Assembly: GCA_036567945.1 (NCBI GenBank)
Contig: DATCTM010000025.1
Span: 1 to 19,643 of the forward strand
DNA length: 19,643 bases
Direction of reading: 5' to 3'
DNA from: BRH-c54 sp036567945
GTDB lineage: Bacteria > Bacteroidota > Bacteroidia > Flavobacteriales_E > Vicingaceae
Positions within the stretch are counted from its first letter, which is position 1; the number at the start of each line of letters is the position of its first letter. Positions 7,166-15,227 of the stretch are shown here, piece by piece. The position numbers and the translations under genes are program-made. Under the pieces are notes generated by a model, which saw nothing but the letters and a program-made list of their open reading frames with translations, had not been told where the DNA came from and ran no database searches.

Positions 7166-8884
7166 TTAAAAACTATAGGTTAGTCCTCCTAAAATATTAA
7201 ATCGTTGCGTTGCATAATCTTGATACTTTTCATATTCAACCGAACCAATATTCATAAAATTAATAAAAGCTGATAGCTTTTTGGTGTATCTATATTCAAA
7301 ACCAATATTTACATCTACCAATCCACCTAATTCTTTTGCTTCCGGTGTTGTAATGATTCCTTCTGTAGTTGCCGTAGTAGTATATATTTTAGCATATTGT
7401 TTTCCTAACACAAACACATCTAATCGTACTAAAATTTTATCTGACAAATCATAAATTCCGGACACCATAGTCTTAAACTCGGGCTTGTGCCATACTTCTA
7501 ATTCTTTTGCTGCTTCATAAGCAAAATAGTCTGCAGTAAATAACACTTTTATTTTTTCTAGTTGCTGATAAGCTATTTCTGCATTTATGTTAAAGAAAGT
7601 GATTTCATCATAAATTACATTAAATTTATTTTGAAGTACTGTAGCATGCTCTTTTACATACAATGGTTGATTGTCTATCTTTTGCTTACTCACACTTGTT
7701 TTAAAGCTAATTTTATCGCTTATACTTCCTCTAATTCCACCATAAACATCATACTTCTGATTGCTGTTTAATACCGCTAAAACATCAGCATTTACAAAAG
7801 GGTTTTCTGCAAAAAAAGTATTGAAGTTGTTATTTATAATTCCTCCTTTTATTCCAACATATGGAATAATAATATCATCAACAATATTGTATTTAAACTC
7901 AGCTATAGGATAAAAATGAAAATCGTTTTCTTCTTCTAATAATTGTTGTGAGTTAACAAATAAACCTGCTCCTAAGTTAAATTTCCACTTACTGGTTTGT
8001 GTACTTATTTGCGGAATTAATCCTACAGATGTAGTACTCTTAAGTTCTAAGTCATTCGTCAATTTATTGTAATTTACTTTCACCCCCAATTCATATAACT
8101 CTCTTTTGTGGTATTTGTTAAACCTACCATCAACCTGAATGTTATTTTCACTAACGCCAAAAACATCTTTTAAATGATAGTATTTCACATCCGCATTATA
8201 ATCGAATTGATTGGTATCGGTAAAATTTCTCGAAAGACCAAAAACACCTGTATATTTATTTAATAGTTGCTGCTGTATTCCTTCCGATGGAGTGTATTGA
8301 ACAGGTAAACTGTCCGGAATACCATAATAATGAACTGCATTTCTATCGTAATCAAATCCTAATTTCCATGTAAATTGTCTGGAAAACTTTTTACCATACA
8401 AGCCGAAATGATTATCGCTAAAAGCAGATCTTCCTACATCTTTTAATCCTGAAGAAGATAAATGTCCGGCATGAACTCCCCATGCATAATCTCTATTTCT
8501 GGTTGAATTATAAAACACATCTGCCACAGTTGTTCCATTGGTTCCGTACCCCACTTTTGCATAGCCTCTATATAATTTTGTTAACGGTTCTCCAACAACT
8601 TTAGCATGTTTAATAGTATCGATATTAAAAGAAACAGGCATGTTTTTCTCCAAAAATGAATATCTCAGTTGAGGAATAATTTTAAATGTATCCTGAATAA
8701 CAGGGTTGCTTTTAATTTTGTGTGCTTCATTTAAAAATGGTTTATATTCTTCAACATTAATTACAGTTGTTGAGTCTAAACTTGAGTTTTGAGCTTGAGT
8801 AAAAACTAGGCTAAAACACATCGACAAAAGCAACCACCCTTTTGTATATGGAGAAAGTAATCTACTGCTGTTTTTGTTACTCAT
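7166..8884 (-). CDS. TonB-receptor-like outer-membrane barrel protein
   Basis: From the ATG at 8884 this is a 572-residue protein. In-frame ATGs at 8890 and 8896 are possible, and the open frame runs to 8968, but that extension is a lysine-run artefact lying inside the upstream gene. The N-terminus has a signal peptide ending TQAQ (about residue 32). The remainder is long amphipathic beta strands rich in Y/F/G/N with DFD-type turns, and the chain ends in NILGGLTYSF with the C-terminal aromatic of outer-membrane barrels. No TonB plug domain or clear TonB box is visible, so it is shorter than a true TonB-dependent receptor (usually over 650 residues). The start overlaps the TPR gene stop by 8 nt (ATGAGTAA), implying translational coupling and joint function at the outer membrane. 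The transported or bound partner is unknown. Confidence 0.75.
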   Translation of the reverse strand: MSNKNSSRLLSPYTKGWLLLSMCFSLVFTQAQNSSLDSTTVINVEEYKPFLNEAHKIKSNPVIQDTFKIIPQLRYSFLEKNMPVSFNIDTIKHAKVVGEPLTKLYRGYAKVGYGTNGTTVADVFYNSTRNRDYAWGVHAGHLSSSGLKDVGRSAFSDNHFGLYGKKFSRQFTWKLGFDYDRNAVHYYGIPDSLPVQYTPSEGIQQQLLNKYTGVFGLSRNFTDTNQFDYNADVKYYHLKDVFGVSENNIQVDGRFNKYHKRELYELGVKVNYNKLTNDLELKSTTSVGLIPQISTQTSKWKFNLGAGLFVNSQQLLEEENDFHFYPIAEFKYNIVDDIIIPYVGIKGGIINNNFNTFFAENPFVNADVLAVLNSNQKYDVYGGIRGSISDKISFKTSVSKQKIDNQPLYVKEHATVLQNKFNVIYDEITFFNINAEIAYQQLEKIKVLFTADYFAYEAAKELEVWHKPEFKTMVSGIYDLSDKILVRLDVFVLGKQYAKIYTTTATTEGIITTPEAKELGGLVDVNIGFEYRYTKKLSAFINFMNIGSVEYEKYQDYATQRFNILGGLTYSF

Positions 8885-11800
8885 TTTCATCTTCATTTTT
8901 AGGTTGGTTAATTTCTTCTTCAATTGCTTTTTCTTCTTCAGTTTTTTCTTCTTCGTAAAACAAGTCATCTAATTTTACATTGTCATATAGTTTCAATTCT
9001 ATTTGCTCTTCCTCTTGTTTTTCTCTCTGGCTTTCTTGAGCTTCAATAATGTTTAATTTTTCTGTAGCGGTAGATACCAATTCAGGGTATTTACTATTGT
9101 CCTTAACATTCTTCAGTGTAATTTTTGCTTGAAATAAATCTTCTTTAGCAACATAATTATCAGCCAATAAAATCAATGATTTTCCTATCCAAAAATCGTA
9201 AGATGGAAAGGTTTTTATTAAACTAAAGACTTCCGATTCGCACAAATCATTGTCGCCTCTCATATATAAAATATTGGCTACATTATATTTTGCTTCTACT
9301 CCAAATTTATTTTTTGCTGTTGCTGCTGTAGTAAATTCTTTAAAAGCCAAATTATAATCATCTTTTCTAATAGCAGTTTTACCGTAAATTAAATGCGTTT
9401 CTGCTAACAGGTTAGCGTTATTATTATCTTTATTTATAATTAACTCGCAGTATTTTATCGTGTTATCATTGTTTTCCAATTCAAAGTTTAAACGCATTTG
9501 TTCTACCTGAGCTAAAAATACATTTTCCTGCATATCAGCCAAATACTCTAATTTACTGAAATAATTTAGGGCCTCTTCGGTTTTGCCTAATTCTTTGCTC
9601 AGCTTGGCAGCATTAAGTAAGGCATCTTCTGTAAAAGCATTTTTTGGATATTTTATTACTTCACTAAAATCTAACAATGCTTCATCTTTAAACCCTGCTT
9701 TTCTTTCGCAAACAGCTTTATAGTAATGTGCCTGAATTTTATAATTTCCGTTAGGATATTTCTCTAAATATTTAGTAAAATCATTCGTTGCTTTATTACA
9801 ATCTCCACTCATGTAATTATTCTCAGCAACTTCAAAATAATCTTTATCCATTACCAGTTGAGTTGAATCTACATTATTTAACCCTGCCAAATAATTTTCA
9901 TATTGAGTAATATCTCCTTTGTCTATATAAATTTTCTTAATCGTACTAAGCGCTTGTTTAGCTTCATCAGTTCCCGAGTAGTCGTCAACTACTTTTTTGA
10001 AAGAGGCCAATGCTTTATCATCTTCTTTTTTATTGTAATAAATCAATCCTCTTTTTAATAAGGCTTTGCTAATATAAGTACTGTTTGGATGTTCATTAAT
10101 CAACAAATTAAAATTAGCTAAAGCCAAATCATTTTTATTTCTTTCTTGCTGTGTTTTCGCTAACTCATAAATGGCATCATCTAATAAATGAGACGCTTGT
10201 TTTTGGTTAATTAAGGTATTCAACAAGTTAATTTTATCATCATAATTCCCCATAACACCATTTGCAACTGCACTTTGGTAAAGCGAATATTCTAACTGAT
10301 AAGTCCCCATCATGGCTGCTTTATCATAAAATTCTGTTGCCGATTTATATTCTTTATTAATAAAGAAACAATCTCCTATTCTATTCAACGCATCATTTTT
10401 TGTTTTAGATTTACCTGTTTTATCGTTTTGAATATATTTTCTAAACCAACTCTGAGCATTGTCATATTCTTTTAATTTAAAATAAGAATATCCCAAATTA
10501 TAATGTGCTTCATTATAAAATGAATAACTAATAGCATTAGGTTCATAAATTACTTTTTTATAAAGGGCAATAGCATCGCTATAAGCATCTAATCTATAAT
10601 TGGCTTCTGCTTTCCAAAAAGTATTTTTAATTTTTAAATCACCCAATATGGGGTATTTATCAGATTTATCAAAATTCACAATAGCACTAGCATAATTTTG
10701 ATTGTTAAACAATTCTACCCCTCTGTAATGAGCTATTTTCTGATAGGCTTCTTGTAATTGGGGATCTAATTTTTTAATATTTTCTAACGATTCTAACGCA
10801 GCTTTGTAATTTTTGGTGGTAAAATAAACAGCAACCAAGAATTCATAAGCATCATTTAGTTTTGTTGAATTAGGATAAGTATTAATAAATTTTTCAAAAG
10901 CTCTTATCGCATCATTAAATGGGTGAAAAGATAATTCGTAAGAAATTTTAGCAAAACTAAAAAGAGCATCTTCCTGAATTTGAGCATCAAAATCGATTAC
11001 CGCTGCTTCTCTAAACGAACTTTGTGCTTGACGTTTTTCTCCGAGTTTAAGATAACATTCTGCCAAATGATAATGGGCAACTTGAGATAAACTATCACTT
11101 TTAAAAATAGACTTTTTCAACCAAGGTAATGCTTCATTACAACTATCCGCTTTAAAATAAGCATAACCTAACTGGTAATAGTCTCCTCTGTTAGCTTCAT
11201 AAGGCTTTTCTTTAATGTATTTGTTAAGATAAGGAATAGCTTCATTAAATTTATCGGTTCTGTAATAAGCATCTCCAATTAAACGAGAAATCTCTCCTAC
11301 TCTTTTTGGGATGGCAGTATCTAACAAAGCCGGAGCATAAGCAATAAGCTGCTCGTAGTTTTCTTGTAAATAATATATCTGAGTAATATAATAAGGAACT
11401 ATGGGCGAGAATTTTTCATCATTTTTAATCATTAAAAAAGTTTGCAAAGCAGCTTCATATTTACCTTGCAAGTAAGCAATATGTGCGTAATAATATTTGG
11501 CAGCAGCACTATATGCATTATCCGTATCCTTAATTTCAAAAAAAGCTGCCGAAGCTTTTTCTAAATTTTCTTCTTCAAAATAACTGTATCCTTTCTTAAA
11601 ATAATATTCTGCTTTATCTTCTTCCGACAAATCATATACATCAATCAACTCAAGCCATTGTAAGGTTTTATCGTATTTCTTTTTTCTAAAATAATATCTT
11701 CCTAAATGAAAATGAGCTAGTTTTACTTTCGGACTTTCAGGATATTTAAGAACAAACTCAATTAACAATGCTTCTGCATCATCATTAAAAAGCTCTAAAC

Positions 11801-12035
11801 CACAAAGTGCATGGTAATAGGAAGCATTTACCACCATTTCTGATTTATTATCTGAAGTGCTTTTTATGATTTTTTCAAAAACCTCTTGAGCAGCACTAAA
11901 TTTTTCTTTATCATACAACTCTAACGCTTCGTTGTATTCCAAATTATCATGAGTATAAATGGACGTTTTTTGAGCAATAACTATTGAAACTGCACTTAAA
12001 ACCACACATAAAATTAAAATTCGTTTTAATACCAT
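8877..12035 (-). CDS. Large secreted tetratricopeptide-repeat protein
   Basis: The 1052-residue product begins with a hydrophobic signal peptide ending at about residue 22 (VSIVIAQ). It then consists almost wholly of TPR-type helix pairs: repeated A-x3-Y/F-x(n)-G-x2-Y/F signatures such as YYFKKGYSYFEEENLEKASA, YYQLGYAYFKADSCNEAL and AHYNLGYSYFKLKEYDNA. Well over 15 repeats are visible to about residue 990. The last 60 residues are a glutamate/lysine-rich acidic tail with a coiled-coil look. TPR arrays mediate protein-protein contacts, and this one should be periplasmic. It is the first gene of a two-gene operon with the barrel protein, overlapping it by 8 nt, and it diverges from the FtsE-like gene across 187 bp. 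In flavobacteria a similar TPR/barrel pair is common beside this ATPase (from memory), but no function is established. Confidence 0.85.
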   Translation of the reverse strand: MVLKRILILCVVLSAVSIVIAQKTSIYTHDNLEYNEALELYDKEKFSAAQEVFEKIIKSTSDNKSEMVVNASYYHALCGLELFNDDAEALLIEFVLKYPESPKVKLAHFHLGRYYFRKKKYDKTLQWLELIDVYDLSEEDKAEYYFKKGYSYFEEENLEKASAAFFEIKDTDNAYSAAAKYYYAHIAYLQGKYEAALQTFLMIKNDEKFSPIVPYYITQIYYLQENYEQLIAYAPALLDTAIPKRVGEISRLIGDAYYRTDKFNEAIPYLNKYIKEKPYEANRGDYYQLGYAYFKADSCNEALPWLKKSIFKSDSLSQVAHYHLAECYLKLGEKRQAQSSFREAAVIDFDAQIQEDALFSFAKISYELSFHPFNDAIRAFEKFINTYPNSTKLNDAYEFLVAVYFTTKNYKAALESLENIKKLDPQLQEAYQKIAHYRGVELFNNQNYASAIVNFDKSDKYPILGDLKIKNTFWKAEANYRLDAYSDAIALYKKVIYEPNAISYSFYNEAHYNLGYSYFKLKEYDNAQSWFRKYIQNDKTGKSKTKNDALNRIGDCFFINKEYKSATEFYDKAAMMGTYQLEYSLYQSAVANGVMGNYDDKINLLNTLINQKQASHLLDDAIYELAKTQQERNKNDLALANFNLLINEHPNSTYISKALLKRGLIYYNKKEDDKALASFKKVVDDYSGTDEAKQALSTIKKIYIDKGDITQYENYLAGLNNVDSTQLVMDKDYFEVAENNYMSGDCNKATNDFTKYLEKYPNGNYKIQAHYYKAVCERKAGFKDEALLDFSEVIKYPKNAFTEDALLNAAKLSKELGKTEEALNYFSKLEYLADMQENVFLAQVEQMRLNFELENNDNTIKYCELIINKDNNNANLLAETHLIYGKTAIRKDDYNLAFKEFTTAATAKNKFGVEAKYNVANILYMRGDNDLCESEVFSLIKTFPSYDFWIGKSLILLADNYVAKEDLFQAKITLKNVKDNSKYPELVSTATEKLNIIEAQESQREKQEEEQIELKLYDNVKLDDLFYEEEKTEEEKAIEEEINQPKNEDENE

Positions 12036-12186
12036 TAGTTTATTCCCAATTTAATGATTGTATTTGGTAAAATTAGAACGTAAACTTGAGTTTGAGACAT
12101 GTACTTACCCAAGTTTTCAACGTTGTGATGTTGACATTATTTTTTTAAAATCAAGCAATTGATAAGTACAATCGTCAAATAATAAA

Positions 12187-12194
12187 TAAATTTG
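12187..12194 (+). promoter_or_regulatory. Candidate -7 element for the FtsE-like gene
   Basis: TAAATTTG matches the TAnnTTTG Bacteroidota -7 consensus exactly and sits 28 nt before the ATG at 12223. No well-placed TTTG -33 element is seen; the nearest TTG is at 12159-12161, about 25 nt upstream, which is wider than usual. Confidence 0.45.
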
Positions 12195-12222
12195 TTCCTT
12201 TATTCATAACTATATAATTAGC

Positions 12223-12951
12223 ATGATTATTTCAATTGAAAACGCAAAAATTTTCCAAAAACAAAGTTTAATCCTTCAAGATATTTCTATTCAGATAGAT
12301 AAAGGAGAGTTTGTTTATTTAATAGGTAAAACCGGTTCGGGTAAAAGTAGCTTGCTTAAAACTTTATATGGTGATTTGCCTCTAAAAGAAGGCACAGCAA
12401 GTGTTTGCGATTTTGATTTAACCAAACTTAAAAAGAGCCAAATTCCTTTTTTAAGACGAAAGCTTGGTATTGTTTTTCAGGATTTTCAGTTGCTTTCAGA
12501 TAGAAGTATTCATAATAATTTAAATTTTGTATTAAAAGCTACCGGCTGGAAAGACAAACAAAAAATGAATGGACGTATTGAAGAAGTACTCAAAAGTGTT
12601 GGTTTAACCAATAAAGGTTTTAAATTTCCTCATGAGCTTTCCGGTGGTGAACAACAACGAGTTGTTATTGCTCGTGCGTTACTAAACGAACCCGATTTAA
12701 TTTTAGCTGATGAACCAACAGGAAACTTAGACCCGGAAACTTCTGAAGAAATCATTAAACTGCTTTTTGAAATTAGTAAAAAAGGAAAAGCAATTCTTAT
12801 GGCTACTCACGATTATCAGTTAATGCAAAACTTTCCTTCACGAACCATAAAATGCGAAAACAACACCATATCCGACTCTTTACCAAACAACTATATAAAA
12901 CCAACCTTTTCTGACAACATGGATTTACCTCAAGAAGGAAACAATTTATAG
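12223..12951 (+). CDS. ftsE: FtsE-type cell-division ABC ATPase
   Basis: This 242-residue ABC ATPase has a complete motif set: Walker A G35-K-T-G-S-G-K41-S-S, Q-loop in VFQDFQLL, signature L139-S-G-G-E-Q-Q, Walker B LILADEPTGNLD with D163-E164, and H-loop H196 in MATHD. The FQDFQLL and ADEPTGNLD wording is that of the FtsE/LolD/MacB group. Absence of a membrane domain and a length near 230 residues favour FtsE, which with FtsX controls peptidoglycan hydrolysis at the septum. No ftsX gene is nearby, which is usual in Bacteroidota as far as I recall, so LolD-like export ATPase remains an alternative. A short polar extension of about 20 residues follows the core. It is divergent from the TPR/barrel operon. 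Confidence 0.8.
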   Translation: MIISIENAKIFQKQSLILQDISIQIDKGEFVYLIGKTGSGKSSLLKTLYGDLPLKEGTASVCDFDLTKLKKSQIPFLRRKLGIVFQDFQLLSDRSIHNNLNFVLKATGWKDKQKMNGRIEEVLKSVGLTNKGFKFPHELSGGEQQRVVIARALLNEPDLILADEPTGNLDPETSEEIIKLLFEISKKGKAILMATHDYQLMQNFPSRTIKCENNTISDSLPNNYIKPTFSDNMDLPQEGNNL

Positions 12952-12959
12952 GCAATTTA

Positions 12960-12988
12960 TTGATTGTTGGAAATTTAGTCTATTTTTG
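12960..12988 (+). promoter_or_regulatory. Bacteroidota-type promoter for the YfiR-SpoIIE gene
   Basis: TTG at 12960-12962 and TATTTTTG at 12981-12988 (exact TAnnTTTG match) are separated by 18 nt. The -7 element ends 18 nt before the ATG at 13007, so the leader would be very short. This suggests the phosphatase can be transcribed independently of the FtsE gene, which ends only 55 nt upstream. Confidence 0.6.
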
Positions 12989-13006
12989 AAAATATATATT
13001 TTATAG

Positions 13007-15025
13007 ATGAAACGATTCCTAATTATATTATTCTTTCTTTCCTCCCTTACTCCCTCATTTTCTCAAACAGCAGAAAAAAAAGCAATTGGAGAAAAAAAAG
13101 CACTTTTCATTTACAATTTTTCTAAATACATAGAATGGCCTAATATTAACAAACTTAAAGAGTTTAAAATAGGCGTGATGGGTGATGATTATAATTACAT
13201 TTTTAATGGATTAGAAAAAATTGCTTCAGAAAAAAATGTTAAAGATATTCCCTTAAAAATCGTACGTGTTAATTACGACACAAAATTAGATGAACTTCAG
13301 GTATTATATTTTGATGATGCTGAAAAATACCCTATTAAAGACATATACAAAAAAGTTAAAAAAGCCCCTGTTTTATTAGTTAGTGAGCATTACCCCTATG
13401 GTCAGTCTATGATTAACTTTATTATGATAGATGACAAAATTGAATTTGAACTTAATGAAGAAAAATGCAACGCTGTTGGTTTAAAAGTAAATATTGCCAT
13501 AAAAACCATTGCTATAAAAACCAAAAGAGATTGGGAGTCTTTAACTGAAAAGATGGAAACATTAAGCCTATCTCAAAATGAAAAGGTAGTTGTTCAAACC
13601 AAAGATTTAGAAGCTCTTTTAGAACAGCAAAAAAAATTAACAGCCGAAATTGTTGCCAATAAATCCATTCTTGAAAATCAGAAAAAAGAATTGGCAGAAA
13701 AAGCAGCAATGGTTGAGGCATCAAATAAAATGCTTGAAGCTTCTAACAAATTGCTCGATGAAAAAAAAGCTACCATACAGCAACAACAAGCCAAAATTGC
13801 CTTGCAAGAAAATAGCTTAGCTGATTTAAATTTTACTATAACCGCCAAACAAATAAAACTTGCTGAACAACAAGAAATACTAGAAAAAGAACAAAACAAA
13901 CTCTTAAAAATTAAAACTCAATTTGCCGAAACGGAAAAAGAACTTATCGAAAAGGAACAACTAGTAAAAGATAATGAAGCTTATATCCAAAATCAATATA
14001 AAATTATAGAAACCAAAACTTCTACTATTAAAGAACAAAAAAACATCATTTGGCTTTCTGTAATTTTCCTTGTAATTGTTTCTGTATTAGGACTATTAGC
14101 TTACAGAAGCTACAAACTTAAGAAAAAAGCCAACATTCTTATTGCACAGCAAAAACACGAAATTGAAGCTCAACATAAAGAAATTAGAGATTCTATAGAT
14201 TATGCCAAAAGAATACAACAAGCCATTATTCCTCCAATAAAAATTATTGAACAACATTTAAAAGATTGTTTTGTAATCTATCAACCCAAAGATGTGGTTA
14301 GTGGAGATTTTTATTGGTTGGAAAGCCTCCCCCTACCCCCCTCCGAAGGAGGGGGAACTCCCTCCCCTTCGGGGAGGGCTGGGGAGGGGCATATTTTCTT
14401 CGCAGCATGCGATTGTACCGGACATGGAGTTCCGGGGGCGATGGTTAGCGTAATCTGCAACAACGCTTTAAAAAGAAGTGTTAATGAATTTAAACTTACA
14501 ACTCCGGGTGAAATTCTAGATAAAACCAGAGAAATTGTAGTACAAGAATTTGAAAAAAGCGAAGATGAAGTTAAGGATGGAATGGACATTGCGTTATGCA
14601 GCCTAAAATTCCAAATTCCTGATTCTAAATTAAATGAAACCGAAACGTTAGCAACACTACAATATTCCGGAGCCAACAACTCACTCTATATTATCTCTAA
14701 AAATGCAACGGGAGAAAATGAACTTATTGAAATTAAACCCAACAAACAAGCTATTGGTAAAGTTGACAATCCTACTCCATTTACTACCCACTCTATCTCA
14801 TTAAAAAAAGGCGACACTATTTATGTGTTTACCGATGGATATGCCGATCAGTTTGGTGGAGAGAAAGGCAAAAAAATGATGTACAAACCTTTTAAAAACT
14901 TGCTTTTAGGTATTCAAGATAAAAGCATGAATGAGCAAAAAATCATTTTAGAACAACACTTTAAAGAATGGAAAGGTGATTTAGAACAAGTGGATGATGT
15001 TTGTATTATCGGTATGAGAATTTGA
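13007..15025 (+). CDS. YfiR-like (DUF4154) / coiled-coil / SpoIIE-type serine phosphatase
   Basis: This 672-residue protein has four parts. A signal peptide (1-19) leads into a YfiR/DUF4154-like periplasmic domain (about 20-175), with LFIYNFSKYIEWP near the start, an IGVMGDD strand, and ELNEEKCNAVGLKVN near the end. A Glu/Lys/Gln-rich coiled coil (about 175-340) precedes one membrane helix (about 347-367). The C-terminal SpoIIE/PP2C domain (about 395-672) shows D434 in SGDFYW, D469 in DCTGHGVPGA, D524/D527 in DGMDIAL, D610/D613 in TDGYADQ and D663-D664, so the metal ligands appear intact. The topology implies a sensor phosphatase: periplasmic input, cytoplasmic dephosphorylation of a Ser/Thr-phosphorylated partner such as an anti-anti-sigma protein. 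No partner gene is in the window. Two oddities affect it: residues about 441-461 derive from a GC-rich palindromic element, and the stop-codon region is duplicated downstream. Confidence 0.88.
   Translation: MKRFLIILFFLSSLTPSFSQTAEKKAIGEKKALFIYNFSKYIEWPNINKLKEFKIGVMGDDYNYIFNGLEKIASEKNVKDIPLKIVRVNYDTKLDELQVLYFDDAEKYPIKDIYKKVKKAPVLLVSEHYPYGQSMINFIMIDDKIEFELNEEKCNAVGLKVNIAIKTIAIKTKRDWESLTEKMETLSLSQNEKVVVQTKDLEALLEQQKKLTAEIVANKSILENQKKELAEKAAMVEASNKMLEASNKLLDEKKATIQQQQAKIALQENSLADLNFTITAKQIKLAEQQEILEKEQNKLLKIKTQFAETEKELIEKEQLVKDNEAYIQNQYKIIETKTSTIKEQKNIIWLSVIFLVIVSVLGLLAYRSYKLKKKANILIAQQKHEIEAQHKEIRDSIDYAKRIQQAIIPPIKIIEQHLKDCFVIYQPKDVVSGDFYWLESLPLPPSEGGGTPSPSGRAGEGHIFFAACDCTGHGVPGAMVSVICNNALKRSVNEFKLTTPGEILDKTREIVVQEFEKSEDEVKDGMDIALCSLKFQIPDSKLNETETLATLQYSGANNSLYIISKNATGENELIEIKPNKQAIGKVDNPTPFTTHSISLKKGDTIYVFTDGYADQFGGEKGKKMMYKPFKNLLLGIQDKSMNEQKIILEQHFKEWKGDLEQVDDVCIIGMRI
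14325..14390 (+). repeat. GC-rich palindromic element embedded in frame in the phosphatase gene
   Basis: About 66 bp with about 76% G+C (50 of 66) lie in a gene that is otherwise clearly AT-rich. It holds two adjacent hairpins: ccccctcc (14337-14344) with ggaggggg (14348-14355) around GAA, and ccctcccc (14360-14367) with ggggaggg (14371-14378) around TTC. The outer flanks (gcctcccc... and ...ggggaggggc) are also imperfect inverted repeats, so the whole unit is a palindrome of palindromes. It contains no stop codon in any forward frame and encodes a Pro/Gly/Ser-rich stretch at residues 441-461. Exact edges are uncertain by several bases. It resembles GC-rich repeats that I recall as dispersed in Bacteroidota genomes, but copy number cannot be seen here. 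Confidence 0.8.
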
Positions 15026-15027
15026 CA
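15007..15027 (+). repeat. 21-bp direct repeat, copy 1 (spans the phosphatase stop codon)
   Basis: This copy includes the core ggtatgagaatttga, which encodes the final G-M-R-I and TGA of the phosphatase. It is identical over 21 bp to a second copy at 15105-15125. The 98-bp period and 77-bp interval suggest an insertion with target duplication or a tandem duplication. Confidence 0.85.
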
Positions 15028-15057
15028 ACGTCAAAGAACGAGTACCAGATAATACAA

Positions 15058-15078
15058 ATCCTCAACTTGATTGAGGAT
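15058..15078 (+). repeat. Hairpin inside the 77-bp segment between the direct repeats
   Basis: A perfect 8-bp inverted repeat, atcctcaa (15058-15065) and ttgaggat (15071-15078), surrounds a 5-nt loop (cttga). It resembles REP-like intergenic palindromes of the type 'atcctgaacttgtttcaggat' that I recall as common in Bacteroidota. The sequence after it (cttattataac) is only mildly T-rich, so it would be a weak terminator at best. Confidence 0.6.
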
Positions 15079-15104
15079 CTTATTATAACTTCTTGAATTA
15101 TTTA

Positions 15105-15125
15105 TATCGGTATGAGAATTTGACA
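15105..15125 (+). repeat. 21-bp direct repeat, copy 2
   Basis: This is an exact copy of 15007-15027, lying 80 nt past the phosphatase stop and outside any gene. It still contains the ATGAGAATTTGA codons of the gene's end, which indicates that one of the two copies is derived from the coding sequence. Confidence 0.85.
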
Positions 15126-15146
15126 GTGTAAAACCTTTAGTCTTGC

Positions 15147-15184
15147 CTAAAAATAAAAATGGTTGCCGAACATATCGACAACCA
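15147..15184 (-). terminator. Rho-independent terminator of the 183-residue gene
   Basis: On the minus strand tggttgtcga (plus 15175-15184) pairs with tcggcaacca (plus 15160-15169) over 10 bp with one G-U position and a 5-nt loop. It is followed by a T-rich tract (atttttattttt, plus 15147-15159). It lies about 43 nt after the stop of the - strand gene. On the plus strand the stem is followed by only a short cTTTTa, so termination of the convergent phosphatase transcript here is possible but weaker. Confidence 0.8.
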
Positions 15185-15227
15185 CTTTTAAAACTAAAAC
15201 TATGAAATATAATTAAAAACTTACTTT

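Noticed and set aside
8885..8968. Lysine-run extension of the barrel protein to an ATG at 8968
   Set aside because: The run is an out-of-frame reading of the glutamate-rich 3' end of the TPR gene; the signal peptide starts at 8884 (or 8890/8896).
14311..14679. 122-codon minus-strand open frame over the GC-rich element
   Set aside because: It is opposite the well-supported SpoIIE domain, and its openness comes mainly from the palindromic element having few stop codons on either strand.
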